From Boswellia sacra (Eukaryota > Streptophyta > Magnoliopsida > Sapindales > Burseraceae), in contig SNVD02004800.1 in NCBI GenBank assembly GCA_013180625.2, positions 62,001 to 126,000 on the forward strand: DNA of 64,000 nucleotides. The letters run 5' to 3'. Below are positions 36,400-47,412 of the stretch, piece after piece. Position 1 is the first letter of the stretch, and every line of letters begins with the position of its first letter. Both the position numbers and the translations under genes were made by a program. The notes beneath the pieces are model-generated. The model saw nothing but the letters and a program-made list of their open reading frames with translations. It was not told where the DNA came from and made no database searches.

Positions 36400-38188
36400 A
36401 CTGGTCACTTTTGATTCTTGCCAGATCTCATTAAAAATCCTTTTCAGAGCCAAGCTTCTCCTCTTTTACTAGCAGTAGTTTTATACTGTGAACTTGTGGA
36501 AGGTGTTTGTTATTCATAATTCTCAGAAGAAGAATATGTAATAACATCAACTATTTCTTGAATCTGCCTTGCTATCTTTTCAGGATTGGATTTAGGTTTA
36601 TAAGACATAACTAGCAAGGATTCAATAGGTTCAGCTTGAGTTATATCAGCATCCTGATTAACATCAGTAGCTACAACATAAGTAACTTCTTTAATTGGGG
36701 AGGTGCTGCAGGTTGAGAATCATCAGACTTACCAGTAGAATCAGTAGAAGATTCCTTGTGAGTTAAATGCTCATGTGTTGAATATGGTTCAGGTTCAGTC
36801 AGTGGAACATCTCAGTTGATGGTGGACTAGGATGTATAAGGGCTACTCTATTGTAGCATTATGAGGAACCTCAGGATCAAGATCAGCTTGATTAGGTTTA
36901 GGTTTAGGTTCTTTTATAGCTGAAGAAGATGGCACAAATATAGCTTGTTTGCTTAGCAAATCAAACAAAGTTTGAATCTTATCTTCTTGTGCTTCTTGCT
37001 TTGTGATCAAATTCCATTGATTAGAAAGAATCAGCTACTGTTGCTGCAAAATAGAAGAAATATCAGTAGCAACTACGAGTGAAGATTTCTGTATTTCTTT
37101 CATTGAAGCCTTGTTGGTCATTCTAGGCTTCTTGATAGGAAATTGAACTTCCTCTTCTTCTTCCTCATTTACCTCATCATCCTCAACATCCTCATCATCA
37201 GTAACCTACTTTGACTTCCTTTTTATTCTCTTCATAAAACCAGCAACAATAGGTAACTCTAATGCTTCAACCATTTCATTAGAACCAAGCTGAACACCGT
37301 TGCTCATTAAGATTCCCATAATCAAATAATGATGAGCTAACCTAAGAGAACGATTCTTTGCAATAGAAATGGTGTAATTATACATCTATTTTCCTAAGTT
37401 AATCTGTTTCTCTAAACCAAAACAATACAAAAATTCAGCCTTATCAACACTAATAGTTGTTTGATGAGTTAAAGGTGTCCAATTGTACTTAGCTATCTTG
37501 TTAAACACTTTATACGTAGGTGTTAACAAGGTTTGAGGAATCTGATTTTTCACTGTCCATTGTCTACCAATTAACTCCTTTGCAATCACATTCATGGCCA
37601 CTATCACACTATTAGCTACATGTTTCTTGCCCCTAGGAATTTCTAGATAATCATTAATCACATTCAGTGAGAAGCATATGTTCTTTTCTCTACAATACAC
37701 ATTGTGATACCTAATGTGACTAGAATCATTGATATTGTTCTCAATATTGGCATAAAATTCCTTAATTAAAGTAGAAATAGGGAGTTGGAAATTGGTTGCT
37801 GATTTCACCTAGCTCCTCTTCGATAGAATCTCTTCAAGAGATGTTGAGCACAACATTCAATCTTGACAAACCTCTCCTTGAGAATCTCACGAAAAGAGAT
37901 ATGATCATCAAATCTTTGTTTGGCTTCAGCAGAGCCAAACTTCTCATCAAGTGGATAGAAATCAAGTAACTAGTTCACTGATACATCAATATCACTGCTC
38001 TCAGCTGGATCATTGTCTTCATCAGATTGTGAACTGGATTCTTTGAGAGAATCCTGAGAAGCATTGTCTTTTGGATTGCTTTCTTAAATTGCGTGTGCAT
38101 GAGACTCCTTTGGTGCTGTCTCATGTGATGAAGATTCCTCCTCAGTTGGTTGAGTCTGTCCCGACTGCAATATGAGTTTGGGAGCCAT
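36400..38188 (-). pseudogene. Extra 3' ORF of the copia element (putative plant transposon protein domain), broken
   Basis: It starts at ATG 38188 (MAPKLILQSGQTQPTEEE) and continues through a Ser/Glu-rich leader (SSSHETAPKESHAHA) to a conserved core at 37386-37808 containing KEFYANIENNINDSS, YHNVYCREKNICFSLNVIN, YLEIPRG and LLTPTYKVFNKIAKYNWTPL. The same core occurs in the ORF at 62139-63898. Such ORFs are annotated in plants as putative plant transposon protein domains. It follows RNase H and precedes the 3' LTR, the position where Sire-type elements carry an env-like gene. Several stops and frameshifts break it; function unknown. Confidence 0.7.
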
Positions 38189-39044
38189 TCTTGAAAGTAG
38201 AAATCTTAGATATAATAAACCCTAGCATAACTTTTGAAGACTGACTTTGCACTTGCTATTAGCAATGAGAATGAAATAGGAAATATGAAAGGTTTTTAAC
38301 CAAAATCCCTAGCAAGATTTAGGATAACAAAATTGCAATCTCCTGCTTAGTATTTGATTTTTGAATTTCAAATATTTTGTAACACTTATCATAATTAATC
38401 ACAATAACATACATTAATGAGCCTGATTAAAAACTATGTACTCTTGCCACTTGTACAACATCTCAACATTTAAATCAACAAGGCTGACATTCCCAAGATA
38501 CTTGGACAAAGCACAAGAATTTTAAAAGCTGAATCAAATACAAATTTAATACACATACACACAAGTATATAAATGTCACTAAACATAATTAAAATAAATG
38601 TGTCTATAACATCTTAATATCTTATAACCCTTTTTAACAAAGTATACTTTAAGAGCTAAATAATACTTATTAATTTAATCATATTATTGTCTGATTTTTC
38701 TAACTTGCACAAAACATAGCCAAATTCCATTTAGTGGTCAACCTTACATATCTTTGACACAAAGATTAGTCTCAATGGTTTTAGGCAAATTACAGTAGCT
38801 TCACACATGTATGGTGGTAGCCTTTTTCCAATTGAGTGAACAATCTAGATATATCTCCACAATACAAATAAATTGCTCTCAAAGGATGGCTTTCACTCAT
38901 CACATATAGGTAGCTCTTTTTGTATTGAACATTATTTTTCATTCAATTAAGCAGTATTATAAAAAAATTAGCTGATAATATACTAAGTTAAAAGTTACCT
39001 TATGATGCTTCAGATACCATTGTTATAACTACACACAGGATTCA

Positions 39045-39413
39045 CTCAAATAACTGAAAAATGCCAATGGCTTTTCTCAGCTTTTCAAACTTTGTTGAGT
39101 CTAGTGCTTTGGTAAATAGGTCAGCCAATTGACTCTCAGTTTTGCTCAATATAGATTATTTTAGATTCAACCAGCTCTCTCTTGAAGTGATATCTTATAT
39201 CAATTTGCTTAGTTCTTAAGTGTTGCATTGGATTTTTGGAGATGTTGATTGCACTAATGTTATCACAAAATATTGCCACAGATTCTTGATCAATACCATA
39301 ATCATCTAACATCTGTTTCATCTATAAGTGCTGTGTACAACAGCTACTAGCTGCAATACACTCAGCCTTTGTAGTTGACAAAGAAATTTAATTTTGTTTG
39401 TTGCTATGCAAGC
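39045..39413 (-). pseudogene. Copia RNase H, C-terminal half (3' of hAT insertion)
   Basis: It resumes the frame broken at 55029: SLSTTKAECIAAS-like sequence, then MKQMLDDYGIDQESVAIFCDNISAINISKNP and RTKQIDIRYHFKRELVESK, the usual copia RNase H tail (DN and KHIDIRYHF-type motifs), ending FTKALDSTKFEKL. A stop lies before MKQML. Positions 39407-39413 are the degenerate copy of the hAT target duplication. Confidence 0.85.
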
Positions 39414-39659
39414 TAGGGGTGGGCATATTTCGGGTCGGGTTGGGTTTGGAGATAACCGACCACACCCGAATATTCATCGGGTTTGAGGAATTAGAATCGA
39501 GTTTGGATATTTTTTTTAACTACTCGAAGGGTAACGATGGGATCGAGTCAGGTCAGGTGTATCGGGTATTTCAGGTTGGGTGGGCGTTTCTTTTGATGCT
39601 ATTTTGGGCTGGGCTTTTGTCATCTTTAATTAAAATCCTTAGTTTATGTTTTTGAAACT

Positions 39660-40120
39660 CATCTTTGTTAGGTTCGGCTTCTGGGTATTATCTAGTGTTC
39701 TACCAATTGTGAGGCATCTGTTTCGTCAAGGCGGATAAATACAGGACAACCTCTTTTTGAGCCTTTTACTAGACTAAGTGATGAGGATCAATCTGCTAGG
39801 CTTTATCAAAATCATTCAGACACCCCGGCTACCTCTACAAAGAAGGGTAATAAGAAGAAGAATAAGAAGGGTTAGAGCGCTTACTTTATTGGACTTGTCT
39901 TCTCTCCTCTACGTATGAACCATTTTGGTCACTATTGTTTTTTTTTCTTGTTAGGCCATTTATGGTCCTTGGAAACTTATTTTGTTCAGGCCGCCAGTGG
40001 CCTTTTATTTGATTTATTGTTAGACTTTATGTCGTCGTTGTAATTCTTAGGGTATGCCCCTCGGATTCATGTACATTATTTTTTGGATTTATATTACTGG
40101 GTAACTTTTCTAAAAAAAAC
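39660..40120 (+). mobile_element. Candidate 5'-truncated LINE tail inside the hAT
   Basis: A short Lys-rich C-terminal frame (ending KKGNKKKNKKG, stop at about 39876) is followed by about 230 bp of unrelated 3'-UTR-like sequence and an A-run after TTTTCT (about 40111). This arrangement resembles a truncated non-LTR retrotransposon, but no RT motif is present and no target duplication was identified. It could equally be a captured transcript end. Confidence 0.3.
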
Positions 40121-40725
40121 GGGTTTTTTTTTTCTGGGCTGAAGCCTATTTAGCCTTTAGTAAAGGAAATATAATGGAAATGCAGCCCAATCAAACACAA
40201 ATTATATAATCAAAATATGTCGGATCAAGCCATGACTCTAAAATGATAAAAAAGGTCAACAATCAATGTAACTATAAAAAAGCCCAATCTATAAGAAATT
40301 AAATCAAAGAAAAATATAGGCCAACTAGGCCATGTTTTCACTAATTATCACAATCTACAAAACCAAATCAGGCATCTTTAACCCCGTTACGAATTGTTTC
40401 ATATCATAAATAACTAAATTTCAATTCAAAACAGCAAATGCATAACATCTTGTCAGGATTCATGATACTTCTCAACTGAAACATGCAATATTCAAAATCA
40501 AAATCTTAACTCCAAATAGATCATTGGAACCAAAATCTCAACTCCAAATCAAAACATGCAATATTAAAAAACAACACTAAATGAGAAATAACGCAATGCT
40601 ACATGCTATTCTCCCAAATAGAACTGCAAAAACAAGACACATTATTAATAATACAAAGATAGAGATCTCCCAGCATGATTACCTAAACCACACTAAAAAT
40701 AATACGAACAAACAAGCATTACTTT
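40121..40725. other. 3' non-coding part of the hAT element
   Basis: A+T-rich with several repeated CAAAATCTCAACTCCAAAT phrases (about 40497-40553). It lies between the transposase stop and the element's left end; no gene. Confidence 0.4.
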
Positions 40726-42261
40726 CTAGTAATCTCCCAGAATGTCTTTGCTTTCATCCAACTCTGAGATTGGGAAGATTTCATCACATAATGTGTAAGT
40801 AATCCAATTTTGTGAGCAGATTAATGACTCAGCCATTTTAGGAGTTAGCGAGCTCCTAAATTGATCTAGAATGCGTCCGCCTGTACTAAATGCGGACTTG
40901 GAAGCCACAGTTGAGATAGGAATAGCAAATACATCCCTTGCCATTCTTGCTAAAACAGGGAAGTATGCCATATTTACCTTCCACCAATCTAGTATTTCAA
41001 AATTATCTTGTTTTCCTTACACTATCGGATAAGACAAATACTTCTCCATTTCATGCGATGACCCTTCCAATTTCTCATCCTGAAGAAACCTTTCAAGTGG
41101 ATGTTGTTTGGGTGCGGGGAATTGAGAAGTTTGATATTGATCAACATCAACTGACATAGATGGTGAGGAATCTTCACTCACCATTTCATTTGAAGAAGTC
41201 CCCTCATTCTCAAAAGAAGCATACAAATCATTATACAATAATGCTTTAATCTGTGATGTTTTCTCCTCGGACTTACTAAGACCCCAAATTACCTTATAAG
41301 CATAAGTCACATACTTTAACTTAGCCCTAGGATCTAGAACAACAACAATGAGCAACATGTGATTTATGCCATCCAATGTACCACAATATTTATCAAACTT
41401 TTTCTTTATATTCCTTGCCATATCACATAAAATGCTATTTGTTTGTTGCTCTAAATCACTCAAATAATGCTGAAGTTGCCACATCTCATGAAGTAAAATA
41501 TGGGCTGTTGGAATTAAAGAATAACTAAACTTGAGAGTTACCTCATAAAATTGCTTCAAAAATCGTACAAAAACAGAAGCTTTATCCTAATCATTTATTT
41601 GAGGAGGCCCTACCTATTTCTCCTCAGAAAAAAATTAAGATAATGTCTGTCCTCCTCCTCCAACTGCTTAAGTGCTTTTTGAAACTGTAGAGCACTATCT
41701 AGCATCAAGAAAGTCACATTCCATCTTGTAGGAACATCTAACACCAAATTCCCTTTATATTGAATCCTTTCATGCTCTACACAATCTCTGAACCTTTGTA
41801 ACCTTGCAGGAGAAGATCTAACATATCTCACAGTGTTTCGAATGCTAGCTATGGATTGATCAAGCTCTTTTAAACCCTCACCTACAATCAAGTTAAAAAT
41901 ATGTGCAGAACAATGCACATGTAAGTACTTCCCTTCTAGAATCATCCCTCCACTTTTCCAATTCTTCATTAATTTCTCCTTCAAATAGTTGATGGCTGTT
42001 TCATTTGCACTTGCATTATCAATTGTAATAGTGAAGATATTCTCCAAACCCTAAACGTTCAAACAACCCTCAATAATTCTTCCAATTGTTTCCCTTCTAT
42101 GATTAGTAACTCGAGAAAAACACAGAATTCTTTTCTACAACTTCCAAGCATGATTAACAAAATGTGCAGTGATCACCATATAGCTCATATTTTGAATGGA
42201 TATCCAAATGTCAGTAGTAAGAGAAACCTTAACCTTGTAGGCCTTGAAATAGTCCTTCAAA
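40726..42261 (-). pseudogene. hAT transposase, central and C-terminal parts
   Basis: Minus-strand frames from the LTR element's target site read: KVSLTTDIWIS-type start (about 42240), then NIFTITIDNASANETAINYL (about 42040), VHCSAHIFNLIV, LDVPTRWNVTFLML, VLDPRAKLKYV, and finally the hAT dimerisation domain ARMARDVFAIPISTVASKSA followed by AFSTGGRILD and SSLTPKMAESLICSQNW, ending in GDY at 40726. These are signatures of RICESLEEPER/Ac-like transposases. Stops near 42050, 41600 and 40990 interrupt it. It joins to 51465-51981 if the LTR element is removed. Confidence 0.85.
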
Positions 42262-42266
42262 GCTTC

Positions 42267-43682
42267 TGATAAGTGTCTATTTATATATCATTTTCATATC
42301 AATTTGTCCATGTTTCTTTGCTATATTCCTTGGTATTTTTACGTTTTTGTGTGGTTTTGATGTTTGTAGGAGTTTTGGAGCAACTTGCACAAAAATGAAG
42401 TAAAACCCTTCATTTTCACCTCTGCTAATCAACCAATTTCTCGGAGTTGATTGTATCGATATACAATTAACCGGATAACATGCTATATACCATTGAAAAG
42501 CTCTCGAAGTCTATTTTCTTGGAGAAATTTACGGTTCACGAATTTATGTAGTGTACCGAAAGTTGTGATAAAAATGGTATGAGAAGTGTATATTTGTAAT
42601 TCATATATCACTGTAGCATGTTATTAAATACGGGGCACTGTAGCAAGTTACTGTAGCAGAGTATTTAAACACATTTTAGGGTTTTATTTTCATAACTTGA
42701 AGAGGGGAGAACGTGGAGGAGGCTGCATCTTTGGATTTCTCTCATCTCTTGGAGTTCTTGAAGGAGATTGAAGGCTTGGAAAGAGGAAGAACTACAAATC
42801 CTAAGAGATTTCATCAAATTTGCTAAGTTTTCCCTTTCCCTTTCATTTTCTGGAATGTCTCCATATTGTATTGTATTTGTATTCTATCTGAATATGTGTA
42901 ACTAAATCTGAATTGGTTGAGGGTGATTTCAAAGCCCTTGATATGGTTTTTATGAATTGATTGTGCAAGGAATTGTTATCCAATTCTCTAATTGAAGTTG
43001 CTTGTATTTTCCCATGTTTAATGCTTATGATTGCTTGCTGGATTGTATTTGGGTGGCCAACTGAATATAATCTGGATATTGTCTATTGCTAGACTAGAAA
43101 TCTTGATCCGTAATTGTCTTGAATTTCTAATCATTAGTAGCAAAATTGTGATCAGAGATTGCAATTGGAGAATATAACCTAAGTTAAATAATCCGAGCTT
43201 GTGTGTTTATTGCTTAGATCAACCTGTCTTTCTTTTCATAATTCATCCATTGAATTAAATTTAGAGAGCTTGTTCTAGGTTGTTTAATGGATAGAGATTA
43301 AATAAAGAGCTTGTTTTATTTAACAACAAAGTAAGGAAAGATTGGGATAACAGAGCTTGTTGTTATCTACGGTTGATAACTTCAATGCTGTAATTAGATG
43401 ACAATTCTACAATTAATTCGCAAATCCATATCTTGTGGTAGAGAAGGATCCCTTAACCAGCTTTCTCCCATTGATTTTTCATTCAAATTTACTTTCTGTT
43501 TTGTTATTCTTTACTTGCATTCTTATTTCATTTAGTAAATCATTCAACAAAAATCCCCCCTGTTTAGTTTATTGTTGCTGGAAATAACAAATTCAATTAG
43601 AATCAATCCTCGTGGGAACGATATCTTACTTATCACTTTATTACTTGTGCGACTAGTATACTTGCTAGTTTCGAACGCATCA
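42267..43682 (+). repeat. 5' LTR (1416 bp) of the cargo-bearing element
   Basis: Starts TGATAAGTGTC and ends GAACGCATCA. The TATA-like box at 42662 reads TATTTAAAC, whereas the 3' LTR has TATATAAAC. CTGTAGCA motifs occur just upstream. Confidence 0.95.
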
Positions 43683-43688
43683 AGTTTT

Positions 43689-43706
43689 TGGCGCCGTTGC
43701 CGGGGA
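43689..43706 (+). other. Primer-binding site, tRNA-Asp type
   Basis: TGGCGCCGTTGCCGGGGA is complementary to the 3' end of plant tRNA-Asp and is the usual PBS of Athila/Tat-like elements. It begins six bases after the LTR. Confidence 0.9.
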
Positions 43707-43793
43707 TTGATTTTCTAATCGATTTGTTATTTTGTTTTCATTGTTGATTCGTATTTGTTTGTTTTTCTTTTCTGATTGTTTGTTTTGGGCAAC

Positions 43794-45811
43794 ATGGCAG
43801 TAAATTTCCAACAATTCAGTAGCCAATTTGAGCCACAATTACATTGGAGTGTAAATGAGGTAAGCACTCATAACATTGAACAACAACTTTCTGAGTTAAC
43901 TTCTCTTGTGGAAAACATGGCTGTAGGACATATGCAGAAATCTTATGCATGCAAGGTATATTCTACCATGGAGCATCCAATCGACATGTATCCAACTTTG
44001 CAAGGAGATATGGAACAAGCCAATGCCATGGATGGATTTCCAGGACAAACAAGGCAATGGTATGATCCCTTCTCTAACACTTACAATGCTGGATGGGAAG
44101 ATCACCCTAATTTCAGTTACTGGAATCATCAACCAATCGTCCTAAATGCCATACCAAATCAACTACAAGGTTTTAATCAACCTAGAGTGCAGCAACCATT
44201 TCAAATGCAACCACCACCAATGCCACAACCAGCACCACAACCAGCTTCAGAAAACTCAGGTATGTCACTCCAGGATATTGTTAATGCACTTGCCACTAAC
44301 ACAATGCAATTCCAGCAGGAAACTGGGCAAGTATCCAAAACCTCGCAAATCAAATGGGACAATTGGCTACTAGCATGAGCAAATTCGAGGGCCAAGGCTT
44401 AGAAGAATTCTCTTGTCAAACGGTCATCAATCCAAGAGAGAATTCTTGTGCGATAACTTTGCAAAATGAAGAGCAATTAGATGTCCTACCAAAGAAATCA
44501 CAAACTGATGAAGGAGATGACACCACTTCCATCATGAACAAAACACTGACCTCTCAGGTAAATCCTATAACTCCCATTCCTTCATATGTTTCTCCTCCAC
44601 TTTTTCCTCGTAGATTTGCAAAATCGAAGAAGGAGGAACACGAACAAGAAATCCTGGAAACTTCTCACAAAATCGAGGTAAATATACCACTTCTGGATGC
44701 TATCGAGCAAGTACCTCATTATACAGAATGTCTTAAGGAGTTATGCACCAGCAAAAGAAAGTTAAAAAGAAATGAGAAAGTAAGTGTGGGGGAAGATGTT
44801 CCAGCTGTATTGCAAAGGAAAATTCCTCCAAAGTGCAAAGATCCAGGTACGTTCACCATGCCATGCACCATTGGTAAAACCAAGTTTGAAATAGTTATGT
44901 TAGATTTAGAAGCATCTATTAACATCATGCCATATTCTATTTATGCTTCTTTAAATCTTGGACCTTTCGCGGAAATTGGTATTACCATTCAAATTGCTGA
45001 TCGTTTTAATGCTTATACCAAAAGAGTTGTGGAAGATGTGTTTGTGCAGGTGAATCAATTGATTTTCCCAGCAGACTGTTATGTTCTTGAAATAGAGGAT
45101 GAGACATCTCTTAATCCAACACCGATTCTTATAGAGAGACCATTCTCGAAAACTACTAGAATCAAGATTGATGTTCATGATGGCACTCTCACCATAGTGT
45201 TTGATGACAAGGTGATCCGTTTCAATATTTTTGAGGCAATGAGGTGTCCTAGTGACTTATATTCTGTTTTTGTAGTTGACGTTCCTGATTCTCTGTCACA
45301 ACAATGTTTTGAGTTAACTTGCAAAAATGGATTGGATGTAGCTATTAGTGAGCACATAGGGACAGAAAATTCTAAGGAATCAAGAATTTTGATACAAGTG
45401 TCTAAAGAAGTGAAGGAAGCTCTGGCAAGCTTAGATGAGACTATAGCCATAACCATAAGCAGGTATGATGTTTCGTATATTGAATTGTCTTTATCTAATG
45501 AGAAACTTCTTCATTCTGTGATGAAGGCCAATACCGTGGAGCTTAAGTCACTTCCAGATCATTTGAATCATGGATTCTTGGGTGAGAATGGTACTTTGCC
45601 AATTATAATAGAAATGGGCCTTGCACCAATACAAGAAGTGAAACTCGTCCAAGTACTTAGAGATCACAAAACGGCTATTGGGTGGACAAGTGCTCACATT
45701 CAAGGCCCAGCCATATGCGTGCACCATTTCTTGTGGAAAGAAGGATCCAAGCCCACTAGTGAAGCACATCGAAGATTGGATCCTCCCATGATGGAACCAA
45801 CGTCGGGCTGA
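43794..45811 (+). pseudogene. gag C-terminal remnant, protease and start of RT linker (Athila/Tat type)
   Basis: The first frame (43794-44378) starts directly in the gag C-terminal region: HPIDMYPTLQGDMEQANA is a degenerate version of the family's zinc-finger region, then DPFSNTYNAGW and a Pro/Gln-rich stretch. The capsid part is missing. At about 44328 the frame shifts; family sequence continues in the next frame (IQNLANQMGQLATS) through 45811. There, CTIGKTKFEIVMLDLEASIN and MPYSIYASLNLGP mark the retropepsin; its usual DxGAS motif reads DLEAS, so activity is doubtful. PILIERPFSKTTRIKIDVHDG follows, then LRDHKTAIGWTSAHIQG, the linker before RT. It ends in PTSG-stop immediately before GACGTTAAACCAAGCGCTTA, a phrase normally found after integrase, marking the deletion point. 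Confidence 0.82.
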
Positions 45812-46127
45812 GGACGTTAAACCAAGCGCTTATTGGGAGGCAACCCAATATTTTTTGAAAAAAAAAAGAAAAGAAAAATAAAATAAGGAATAATGATCAA
45901 TTTTTGTGTCTCGAGGAGATTCCTTTCGTAGACCATCAAATTGACCAGGTTTTATCTCTCTTTGCCATCTGTCTTATTTGTTTTTATATTTTTTTTACTT
46001 GTTTTTGACTTTTGTTTACTATCGTGTTGTTATCTCTTTTATGTGTCTTTAGTTTCGTTTCTGCTCTTTTCTTTTCCTTCCTTTTGTTTAATTTGATTAT
46101 TTCGTACTTCGAATTCATTTGTGCAAC

Positions 46128-46247
46128 AGCTTGAGGAAACATCCAAAGGGGATCTGAAACCATTGCCTGAAGGTTTGAAACGTGCATATCTGGGAGAAGA
46201 ACAAACTCATCGCATTATCGGTAATAACTCTCCTTTTCTCTTCTTCA
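46128..46247 (+). other. Second, misplaced fragment of the pol linker
   Basis: In frame this reads LEETSKGDLKPLPEGLKRAY then LGEEQTHRIIGNN, a variant of the LPDHLNHGFLGENGTLPI linker already present at 45547-45600. It is thus a second copy of a pol segment placed directly before the Cys-rich ORF, on the far side of the GGAGGCAACCC phrase. It implies a recombination step when the cargo was acquired and shows that codons before ATG 46248 are retroelement-derived. Confidence 0.65.
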
Positions 46248-46802
46248 ATGGATGCCGATATCTTTCTGTCGAACCTTCGTAAGTATTTTCCTTCACTTCC
46301 TCAAAATGCTGTGTTTAAAATTTATAAAGTACGGATGACTAGACTTTGGGCATTGATGCTCCTAAATGTGCCTGCTGATATCCGATGGCTTATCGAAGCC
46401 AAGGTGAGATTGTCCGGTGAGCCGGACATTAATCTCGCAAAATACATGCCTGGTCTAGGAAAGAGCTACTACGCCAAGAGGCGAAGAGCGAAAAGGTTAC
46501 AAGTATGTTATAAATGTGCTAGATGGAATTGTAACCAGACTTGTCGTTCATTAGGTTTTGCGTCCAGGAATAGAGAAGATAAACTTTCATTTATTAAGAA
46601 TGGTTTGAGTAATGAGTCGCTGGATAATGTTTTGTTAACTCTCGAGTCACATTCTTGTGGACTTGTTCAGCGTGAATTGCTTAATCTATGGACACAATTT
46701 CGTGATGAATTGCAGTGTTATAGTCTAGGGAATCTGACTAAAAACGACCCTGTTTGCCAGTTTATAAGAAAACTGGATGGGAAGCAAATCCCCGACTCAT
46801 AG
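46248..46802 (+). CDS. Basic Cys-rich protein resembling carlavirus-type nucleic-acid-binding proteins, 184 aa
   Basis: The start is placed at MDADIF (46248), because the 22 open codons before it belong to a pol fragment. Seen: an amphipathic N-terminal half (LRKYFPSLPQNAVFKIYK, then MTRLWALMLLNVPADIRWLI). A Gly-Lys-Ser/Tyr lead precedes the basic block AKRRRAKR, immediately followed by four cysteines in the pattern C-X2-C-X4-C-X3-C (CYKCARWNCNQTC). A C-terminal half of about 80 residues has LSFIKNGLSNESLDNVLL and ends DGKQIPDS. An Arg-rich block plus a Cys finger followed by an F-I-x-x-G element is the hallmark of the Cys-rich proteins of carlaviruses and relatives (Carla_C4-type), some of which suppress RNA silencing. 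The relation is inferred from motifs only. The frame is intact. A plant zinc-finger origin is the alternative. Confidence 0.6.
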   Translation: MDADIFLSNLRKYFPSLPQNAVFKIYKVRMTRLWALMLLNVPADIRWLIEAKVRLSGEPDINLAKYMPGLGKSYYAKRRRAKRLQVCYKCARWNCNQTCRSLGFASRNREDKLSFIKNGLSNESLDNVLLTLESHSCGLVQRELLNLWTQFRDELQCYSLGNLTKNDPVCQFIRKLDGKQIPDS

Positions 46803-47036
46803 AAGGCGTTTCAGCCGTTACTGGACGTAAAACCAGAGGAAGATGTGAGCCACAATCACAACTACTTGTATATTTGAATGTGTGTTGTTGTTGTCGAATT
46901 TTATTTCTTCTTGTTTCGTTTGATCTGATTATCAATGTTGTATTTGTGTTGTTGTTGTTTGTTGATTTTGTTTGTTTTAATTTCAAGTTTTCTTTTTGAC
47001 AAACCATATGACTACCCTATGGCATAAGTACACGTG

Positions 47037-47285
47037 GAGACAAGTGTGGAGGTTTCGTCAACCTCCGCCGAAAGTATATCTCCATTTTTCATGCACATGT
47101 GAGAGACAAGTGTGGAGGTTTTGTCAACCTCCGCCGATAGTGTATCTCCATTTTCATGCTTCACGTGGGAGACAAGTGTGTAGGTTTTGTCAAACCTCGC
47201 CGAAAGCATATCTCATTTTTTCAAATCTTGGGGCGATAAATCTGCATCGAGCAACCCCCACCGAAAGTATGTCCACCATGTGTCA
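47037..47285 (+). repeat. 66-bp tandem repeat block between the two cargo ORFs
   Basis: Units start at 47037, 47103 and 47169 (exact 66-bp spacing), with a degenerate fourth from about 47235. Each contains GAGACAAGTGTG(G/T)AGGTTT, CAACCTCCGCCGA and TATCTCCATTTT. The CCTCCGCCGA core is the most conserved, suggesting a repeated regulatory or RNA-structural motif. It lies about 130 bp upstream of the LOG start. Confidence 0.85.
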
Positions 47286-47412
47286 AAATTTGAGAGTTTT
47301 ATGGGTGTATATATACATTCTGCATATTTTCATATGTCATTCCATAACCTGTCTTGCAATTGAAAAGCATAATATCTAACGTATCTTACACAAGATTAGA
47401 GCACTTGTAGAA

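Noticed and set aside
38189..39044. Possible additional gene between copia RNase H and the extra ORF
   Set aside because: A+T-rich spacer with no frame longer than expected by chance; treated as the normal inter-ORF region of the element.
43896..44132. Minus-strand ORFs antisense to gag and protease (43896-44132, 44719-44928, 45175-45456)
   Set aside because: Shadows of the coding frame on the other strand.
46996..47379. 127-codon ORF between the cargo ORFs
   Set aside because: Its length comes from the 66-bp repeat, which is a multiple of three and so stays open. It repeats PPPxVYLHF-like strings with no known domain. A role as a small repeat protein cannot be excluded but is not supported.
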